Part shown: positions 1 through 4,125 of the stretch, piece after piece
Layout: the number at the start of each line of letters is the position of its first letter
Numbering within the stretch: position 1 is the first letter of the stretch
Assembly (NCBI GenBank): GCA_945622055.1
Contig: CALZBV010000095.1
Coordinates: 1 to 8,760, forward strand
Direction of reading: 5' to 3'
Origin: an uncultured Clostridia bacterium
GTDB taxonomy: Bacteria; Bacillota; Clostridia; Lachnospirales; Lachnospiraceae
Length of the DNA: 8,760 nucleotides
Notes under the pieces: generated by a model
Database searches by the model: none
The model's input: the letters and a program-made list of their open reading frames with translations, nothing else
What the model was told of the DNA's origin: nothing
Made by a program: the position numbers and the translations under genes

Positions 1-2
1 AG

Positions 3-26
3 TAAAAGTTTTCTCAAAAACTTTTA
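3..26. repeat. AT-rich inverted repeat at window edge
   Basis: A perfect 10-bp inverted repeat, TAAAAGTTTT / AAAACTTTTA, is separated by a 4-nt CTCA spacer. It lies about 65 bp beyond the stop of the broken gene at 90-506. On the minus strand it could act as a weak terminator hairpin, but the stem is almost all A/T and no clean U-tract follows before the window ends. Function is unassigned. Bases 27-89 show nothing else that I can support. Confidence 0.4.
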
Positions 27-89
27 AAAAGTACTTGACTTACATTAGCAAGATTCGTCTCTCATTTAAACACACCGGCTCACTGAAAG

Positions 90-506
90 TTACCGATATC
101 TGTTACCTATCACTTCAAGCGAAAATACTGTATCCTTATTTGTATAATCTTTTTTTACTCCTTTAATAAGAGAATCCTGATTAATTTCATTACACCGATT
201 ATCTGTAATAGTACCTCTAACTACATCAAAGTATACTTCTCCGTCATGCGTTATTTGAGTTATCTCTAAGCTAATGTTCCCCATAGAGATTCGATCACCT
301 TTCAAACATTCTCTATCCTCATAAAAGGCTTCATCTGTATCTGTGTGAGATTCTCCGGTGATTCTAATTGTTGCCCATGTATTATTTTCATAATATCTCC
401 TAATTGGAACAATAAGGATCAACTATACGAGTACGGCTATAATCGCAATTGCAATAATCGCTATCAAAAGATTTTTCAATCTTTTAGACTTCTCTTTTTC
501 TTCCAT
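90..506 (-). pseudogene. small membrane-anchored protein gene broken by an in-frame TAG
   Basis: The reading frame starts at ATG 506, eight bases after a strong GGAGGAAGGAG site. It encodes MEEKEKSKRLKN, then a hydrophobic run (LLIAIIAIAIIAVLV), then TAG at 423-425, and continues in the same frame with LILIVPIRRYYENNTW and a soluble domain of roughly 95 residues to TAA at 90-92. The hydrophobic segment continues across the stop, and a charged Lys/Arg/Glu-rich N-terminus precedes it, so this reads as one single-pass membrane protein of 138 codons with a nonsense mutation. Only a TTG without a Shine-Dalgarno sequence follows the stop, so efficient restart is unlikely. If the 110-codon downstream part is made alone it would lack most of the anchor. 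The soluble domain, rich in Asp, Glu, Thr and beta-prone stretches, is not a family I recognise. A sequencing error is the main alternative to true inactivation. Confidence 0.65.
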
Positions 507-514
507 ACATCAAT

Positions 515-525
515 CTCCTTCCTCC
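515..525 (-). promoter_or_regulatory. ribosome binding site setting the start at 506
   Basis: On the minus strand the sequence reads GGAGGAAGGAG, two overlapping Shine-Dalgarno cores, with 8 nt to the ATG at 506. It is the main argument that translation begins at 506, upstream of the in-frame TAG at 423-425, and not at the TTG at 422. Confidence 0.7.
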
Positions 526-572
526 ATATTCCTATAAGTTCCTACATATTTTCACTCTCGCCGCGATAACTA

Positions 573-587
573 ACAAGCGCAGCTTGT
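573..587. repeat. short GC-rich hairpin (REP-like?)
   Basis: ACAAGC-GCA-GCTTGT forms a perfect 6-bp stem with a 3-nt loop. On the minus strand it lies between an outer CACTC (588-592) and GAGTG (553-557), so a larger imperfect fold is possible. It sits in the 123-bp gap between the small acidic protein gene and the broken membrane-protein gene and stands out as GC-rich in AT-rich surroundings. No U-tract follows on either strand, so it is a poor terminator. It could be a dispersed intergenic repeat; only one copy is visible here. Confidence 0.35.
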
Positions 588-629
588 GAGTGTCGGCATA
601 ACGATACACCTACTAACTGAAATTTTGCT

Positions 630-1046
630 TTAGGTTTCATCCAAATATATTTCTAACTTGCTGAATTCTTTATCTTTACAGAAACTAAACTCTGGCGTTT
701 TTTTGATATAGTTAAATATATTTTCTTCAATATCCTCATTCCATATAGTTCGTTCAAAATCTTTATTTTCCTCTGTCGGCATATATAACACATCCACATG
801 AATTTGATAATATTCTTCCTCATCATTAGGGAATTGTCTAACTAAAGAAAAGTTAAACATCGGTTCACCTGTAAAAGTATAAGTCCCTGTTTCAAACAGA
901 ATCATATCTTCTTTAATCGGTATACTACACATCTCCTCAAACACACTTACAATATCTTCCAGACTTGAATTATCGGAAATTCTGTTTTGTAAATATTTTA
1001 ATAAACTTTCTTTTGTGGCCTTCTTAAATCTATCAAATACTCCCAT
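630..1046 (-). CDS. small acidic protein of unknown function
   Basis: This is an intact 138-residue frame. The ATG at 1046 is preceded by GGAG with 10 nt spacing, a modest site. No signal peptide or membrane segment is visible, so a cytoplasmic protein is expected. The N-terminus MGVFDRFKKATKESLLKYL looks like a basic amphipathic helix. The rest is rich in Asp and Glu, with alternating beta-like strands (for example TYTFTGEPMFNFSLVRQF and YYQIHVDVLYMP) and an acidic tail ending in IYLDET. I cannot assign a family. The size, acidity and solitary position among decayed genes are compatible with an orphan immunity protein of a toxin system, but that is inference only. Thirty bases upstream lies the stop of the RhuM-like remnant. 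The coding sequence is clearly more AT-rich than the housekeeping genes on the right, which fits accessory origin. Confidence 0.75.
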   Translation of the reverse strand: MGVFDRFKKATKESLLKYLQNRISDNSSLEDIVSVFEEMCSIPIKEDMILFETGTYTFTGEPMFNFSLVRQFPNDEEEYYQIHVDVLYMPTEENKDFERTIWNEDIEENIFNYIKKTPEFSFCKDKEFSKLEIYLDET

Positions 1047-1075
1047 TAAAAATTCACTCCATCAACTTCAAATTT

Positions 1076-1237
1076 CTAGTACCTATATTTTCGTACTTTT
1101 TCGAGTTCTAACAAATATCTGTCATAGTCCGACATAAACAATCTGTCTTGAATCACATGATATTTTTCAACCTCAGTTTCCGCTTTGTATTTTGCAATTT
1201 CTGCTGTTATTTTTCCTGCATCCTGTAAACCTCTCGC
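1076..1237 (-). pseudogene. C-terminal remnant of a RhuM-family protein
   Basis: Directly after TGA at 1238-1240, the same frame reads 53 further codons to TAG at 1076-1078. The peptide includes LQDAGKITAEIAKYKAETE, then VEKYHVIQDRLFMSDYDRYL, and ends KVRKYRY. From memory this closely matches the C-terminal helical tail of RhuM-family proteins (an LxDAGKIs..A..KAe.Eye.Y stretch followed by IQDrl..SDyDR). A full-length RhuM is about 300 or more residues, so over 80% of the gene is missing, including the N-terminal domain and the MTMKDWI-type segment expected just before. No start codon with a ribosome site precedes the remnant. RhuM genes are known from genomic islands (first named in Salmonella SPI-3), which supports reading this stretch as decayed island DNA. 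The family match needs a profile search. Confidence 0.55.
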
Positions 1238-1436
1238 TCATCCGCCATTAATAACAAATCGAGTCGTTTGCTCCAACGCATCACATATTTGAATCAACTT
1301 GTCATAATCATCTTCTACGCATTGCACAACTGACAGAATTTCCCTTGTAGGCCAAAATGAACACAAATGCAGTCTGGTGATTTTCCTTATAAATGGCTTT
1401 CCTCTTCTGCCATCTTCGTAACCAAATATACAAGAT
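1238..1436 (-). pseudogene. unrecognised gene fragment between flavoprotein and RhuM remnant
   Basis: The minus-strand frame is open through this stretch and ends in TGA at 1238-1240. The last part reads like real protein (WPTREILSVVQCVEDDYDKL, then IQICDALEQTTRFVINGG). The frame stays open up to 1510, but that extension overlaps the 3' end of the flavoprotein gene in another frame and has an implausible sequence. No ribosome site or sensible start lies after the flavoprotein stop at 1437. I therefore read it as the truncated end of a lost gene. It abuts the RhuM-like remnant exactly at the TGA, in the same frame, suggesting either a deletion junction or a nonsense codon in one decayed gene. 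I do not recognise a family. Confidence 0.35.
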
Positions 1437-2126
1437 CTATTTCCAAGGTCTCTTTTTCTCTGTCCATCCCTTTGATTTCCAATATTCAACATCACGAGGA
1501 TTAAAACCATTCTTCTGCATTAAATGCATAATCCAAAACATTCCCTTGGTTTTTATCCCTGGCTTTACATTTCCCGAATTATGTATGATTTTCTTTGCAA
1601 TACCTGATGTTGTCTTGTCAATTACTCTCTTTTTCTTTTCGCTTACGCCGTTCCAATCGACCGCCGCAACAGCTGCTCCGTATTTATATCTTTTGGCTAC
1701 TCCCCAGAAAAACAAGCTGTCCATCATATCTTTATTGGTCGATTTCATACCGGCTCCGGCAGCTGTGGATATGCATACTCCCTGCTTCTTAAACATAGAT
1801 TCTTCCGGACTATGCACCATCCATCTGTATCCATAATGGTCTAAAAAAGCCTTCATCGCCCCAGTCGCATGATATACATAAACCGGGCTGGCCAAGATAA
1901 TGACATTTGCTTCATCCATTGCATCAGTAAGAGGCTTTAGTTTTTCATAATGCGGACATTTTGTCTCGGATTCAGTAAAACACTTTGTACAGCCTACACA
2001 AAACTCTCCAAAATCTTTTGGAAGAAAAAATTCTTTTATATCACTACTTATTTTCTCTGCCAACATATGAGCTATATGGTATGTTGAGCCTTTATGACTT
2101 TGACCATGTATAATTACTATCTTCAT
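1437..2126 (-). CDS. flavodoxin-fold iron-sulfur flavoprotein-like oxidoreductase
   Basis: A 229-residue protein of the NADPH-dependent FMN reductase / iron-sulfur flavoprotein group, expected to be a soluble FMN-binding redox protein. Visible features: an opening beta strand MKIVIIHG followed by the phosphate-binding loop GQSHKGST (residues 8-15); a cysteine cluster C43-x2-C46-x2-C49 with C57, the pattern that holds a 4Fe-4S cluster in this family; the flavodoxin strand VIILASPVYVYHATGAMKAF (residues 75-94), with SPVY shaping the flavin site; and a Gly-rich TAAGAGMKST (121-130). The C-terminus is Lys/Trp-rich and longer than the minimal fold. The start is placed at ATG 2126, after GGAG with 5 nt spacing; the frame is open 16 codons further upstream to 2174, but that ATG has no good ribosome site. 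The gene lies alone between fhs and the gene remnants. The electron donor and substrate cannot be told from the sequence; multimer- or oxygen-defence roles known for some relatives are only possibilities. Confidence 0.85.
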   Translation of the reverse strand: MKIVIIHGQSHKGSTYHIAHMLAEKISSDIKEFFLPKDFGEFCVGCTKCFTESETKCPHYEKLKPLTDAMDEANVIILASPVYVYHATGAMKAFLDHYGYRWMVHSPEESMFKKQGVCISTAAGAGMKSTNKDMMDSLFFWGVAKRYKYGAAVAAVDWNGVSEKKKRVIDKTTSGIAKKIIHNSGNVKPGIKTKGMFWIMHLMQKNGFNPRDVEYWKSKGWTEKKRPWK

Positions 2127-2131
2127 GTTTT

Positions 2132-2135
2132 CTCC
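2132..2135 (-). promoter_or_regulatory. ribosome binding site of the flavoprotein gene
   Basis: GGAG on the minus strand with a 5-nt AAAAC spacer to ATG 2126. It decides for the start that places the first beta strand MKIVIIHG at the N-terminus, over the in-frame ATG at 2174. A consensus TTGACA lies at 2163-2168, but the nearest -10-like TATGAA (2142-2147) is only 15 bp away and would start transcription on the ribosome site, so I do not call a promoter. Confidence 0.55.
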
Positions 2136-2235
2136 ATTCGCTTCATAAAATTCAAAGTGCCCTGTCAATTTCAAATTTTATCACACAAGGATTTTTTCCG
2201 TTACTGTCTAAAGGTGAAGAAACTATTATGTCGAT

Positions 2236-2263
2236 AAAGGCGGAACACTTCTGTTCCGCCTTT
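2236..2263 (-). terminator. perfect 12-bp hairpin, probable fhs terminator
   Basis: AAAGGCGGAACA and TGTTCCGCCTTT pair perfectly around a 4-nt loop (CTTC on the plus strand, GAAG on the minus). It lies about 80 bp past the fhs stop and upstream of the flavoprotein gene, where a terminator for the housekeeping block is expected. The U-tract is short (TTTATC on the minus strand), so efficiency is uncertain; the plus-strand reading is equally short. Between it and fhs, 2264-2343 holds a small GGCG-AGT-CGCC hairpin (near 2305-2315 region) and the palindrome TTGCATGCAA, with no coding signal. Confidence 0.55.
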
Positions 2264-2343
2264 GCACTCCGTAGGAGGCGCACTCGCACATTCTAAACAG
2301 TCACAGGCGACTCGCCCAGCGTAGAAATTTTGCATGCAACCTC

Positions 2344-4014
2344 TTAAAACAGTCCCGTAATTTTTCCGGCTTCATCCACATCAATGCGCTCCGCAGCCGG
2401 TGTCTTCGGAAGTCCCGGCATCGTCATAATCGTACCGGTAATCGCAACCACAAAGCCTGCACCCGCGGAAATATACGCCTCACGAATATTAATGTTAAAG
2501 CCCTCCGGACGTCCGAGCTTTGTCTGGTCATCGGATAAGGAATACTGGTTCTTTGCCATACATACTGGCACATTCGAAAATCCAAGTGCTTCGATTCTCT
2601 GAATGGCCTTCTTTGCTGCGGAATCATACGTCACGCTTCCTGCACCGTAAATCTCCTTTGCAATCCTTTCGATTTTCTCACAAATGGAAAGGTTATCCTC
2701 GTAAAGCACATGAAAATCACTCTTCTTTTTCTCTAGTGTTTCAAGCACCTTATTGGCAAGCTCCACACCACCTTCTCCACCATGCTCCCAAACCTTTGCA
2801 AGAGCAAACTCAGCACCTTTACTTTCGCAGAATTCTTTTACAAATGCAAGCTCAGCATCTGAGTCCGTTACAAATTGATTTAAGGTAACAACGACTGGAA
2901 CACCAAACTTCTGAAGGTTTTCAATGTGCTTTTCCAGATTTACAATACCCTTCTTTAAAGCCTCAACGTTCTCGGTAGAAAGGTCTGCCTTTGCCACACC
3001 ACCATTGTACTTTAACGCACGTACGGTAGCAACCAGAACAACCGCATCCGGCTTAAGTCCGGACATACGGCACTTAATATCCATGAATTTTTCAGCACCG
3101 AGGTCAGCACCGAAGCCTGCCTCCGTGATGACATAATCTGCAAGCTTTAATGCAGTCTTCGTTGCACGAACCGAATTACAGCCATGCGCAATGTTTGCAA
3201 AAGGTCCTCCATGAACAATCGCCGGAGTATGCTCTAACGTCTGAATCAGGTTCGGACGGAGTGCATCCTTTAACAGTGCAGCCATTGCACCAACTGCCTT
3301 TAACTGCTCGGCGGTCACAGGATTTCCGTCGTAATCGTATGCAACGATAATTCTTCCGAGACGTGCCTTTAAATCGTCCATATTCAGTGCGAGGCAAAGA
3401 ATCGCCATAATCTCGGACGCAACCGTAATAATAAAATGATCCTCTCTTACGACACCATCCGTCTTTTTGCCCATTCCGATGACGATATTACGAAGCGCAC
3501 GGTCATTCATATCAAGACAACGCTTCCAGACAATTTGCTTCGGATCGATGCGAAGCGTATTGCCCTGCTGAAGATGATTATCAAGCATCGCTGCAAGAAG
3601 GTTGTTTGCAGAAGTAATTGCATGAAAATCCCCGGTAAAATGAAGATTTAAATCCTCCATCGGAACTACCTGGGAGTATCCGCCTCCTGCCGCACCGCCC
3701 TTGATACCAAAGCACGGTCCGAGGGAAGGCTCACGAAGTGCAATGACTGCCTTTTTTCCAAGCTTGCCGAACGCCTGCCCGAGACCAACCGTAATCGTGG
3801 TCTTTCCTTCGCCTGCCGGAGTCGGGTTGATTGCAGTCACTAAAATCAGCTTCCCCTCCGGACGGTCCTTCACCTTATCCCAAAGCTCGTCCGTAACCTT
3901 AGCCTTATACTTTCCGTAAAGGTCCAGATCATCCTCCGTAAGTCCAAGACCTGCTGCCACTTCCCTGATGGGAAGCATTTTTGCCTCCTGTGCGATTTCA
4001 ATATCCGTCTTCAT
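2344..4014 (-). CDS. fhs: formate-tetrahydrofolate ligase
   Basis: Formyltetrahydrofolate synthetase joins formate to tetrahydrofolate with ATP hydrolysis, giving 10-formyl-THF for purine and formyl-methionine synthesis and, in acetogens, the methyl branch of the Wood-Ljungdahl pathway. It acts in the cytoplasm, normally as a homotetramer. The 556-residue product matches the usual length of about 555-560. Visible signatures: P-loop TPAGEGKT (65-72), the family motif FGIKGGAAGGGY (102-113), the second family motif VATVRALKYNGG (328-339), VVVTLNQFVTD (374-384), and the C-terminal GFNINIREAYISAGAGF (505-521). The start is ATG 4014, after AGGAGG with 7 nt spacing; the frame is open 29 codons further upstream, but that part (with SRKRVVLLSLRKK) is not family-like and includes the ribosome site. 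It lies 111 bp after ftsK on the same strand. Nothing looks truncated. Presence alone does not prove acetogenesis, since many non-acetogenic Firmicutes carry it. Confidence 0.97.
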   Translation of the reverse strand: MKTDIEIAQEAKMLPIREVAAGLGLTEDDLDLYGKYKAKVTDELWDKVKDRPEGKLILVTAINPTPAGEGKTTITVGLGQAFGKLGKKAVIALREPSLGPCFGIKGGAAGGGYSQVVPMEDLNLHFTGDFHAITSANNLLAAMLDNHLQQGNTLRIDPKQIVWKRCLDMNDRALRNIVIGMGKKTDGVVREDHFIITVASEIMAILCLALNMDDLKARLGRIIVAYDYDGNPVTAEQLKAVGAMAALLKDALRPNLIQTLEHTPAIVHGGPFANIAHGCNSVRATKTALKLADYVITEAGFGADLGAEKFMDIKCRMSGLKPDAVVLVATVRALKYNGGVAKADLSTENVEALKKGIVNLEKHIENLQKFGVPVVVTLNQFVTDSDAELAFVKEFCESKGAEFALAKVWEHGGEGGVELANKVLETLEKKKSDFHVLYEDNLSICEKIERIAKEIYGAGSVTYDSAAKKAIQRIEALGFSNVPVCMAKNQYSLSDDQTKLGRPEGFNINIREAYISAGAGFVVAITGTIMTMPGLPKTPAAERIDVDEAGKITGLF

Positions 4015-4021
4015 ACCATTT

Positions 4022-4027
4022 CCTCCT
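4022..4027 (-). promoter_or_regulatory. ribosome binding site of fhs
   Basis: Perfect AGGAGG on the minus strand, 7 nt before ATG 4014. It fixes the fhs start and rules out the 29-codon upstream extension of the frame. Confidence 0.85.
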
Positions 4028-4036
4028 GTGCCTGAC

Positions 4037-4065
4037 ACATTATTCTTTTTTCGTAAAGAAAGCAA
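4037..4065 (-). promoter_or_regulatory. weak candidate promoter of fhs
   Basis: On the minus strand, TTGCTT (4060-4065) and TAATGT (4037-4042) are 17 bp apart in the 111-bp gap between ftsK and fhs. Each box matches the vegetative consensus only partly. Transcription would begin close to the AGGAGG site. No terminator hairpin is visible between the two genes, so read-through from uppP-ftsK is also likely. Confidence 0.3.
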
Positions 4066-4125
4066 AACGACTCTCTTCCTGCTTTGCATTCCAAAAGACA
4101 AGTTTTAACCCGGTAGTCTCTAAAC

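Noticed and set aside
35..63. TTGACT as the -35 of a plus-strand promoter
   Set aside because: No -10-like hexamer occurs 16-18 bp downstream and no plus-strand gene follows.
1238..1240. TGA as a selenocysteine codon or recoding site
   Set aside because: The residues around it (INGG before, ARGL after) match no selenoprotein, no SECIS-like hairpin is evident just downstream, and the upstream and downstream parts look unrelated.
1334..1384. Cys-x-Cys...Cys-x2-Cys pattern in an alternative minus-strand frame, resembling a zinc ribbon
   Set aside because: The frame is closed by stops on both sides after about 25 codons and has no start; most likely chance.
1393..1836. Long open frame on the plus strand opposite the flavoprotein gene
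   Set aside because: It lies antisense to a gene with clear family motifs, has no ribosome site, and its translation is a hydrophobic/Phe-rich shadow with no domain character.
4015..4101. 29-codon N-terminal extension of fhs
   Set aside because: It would include the AGGAGG site itself and adds non-family residues; start at 4014 gives the normal family length.
4015..4125. Folate or other riboswitch upstream of fhs
   Set aside because: The gap is only 111 bp, AT-rich and poor in stems; no conserved aptamer core was recognisable.
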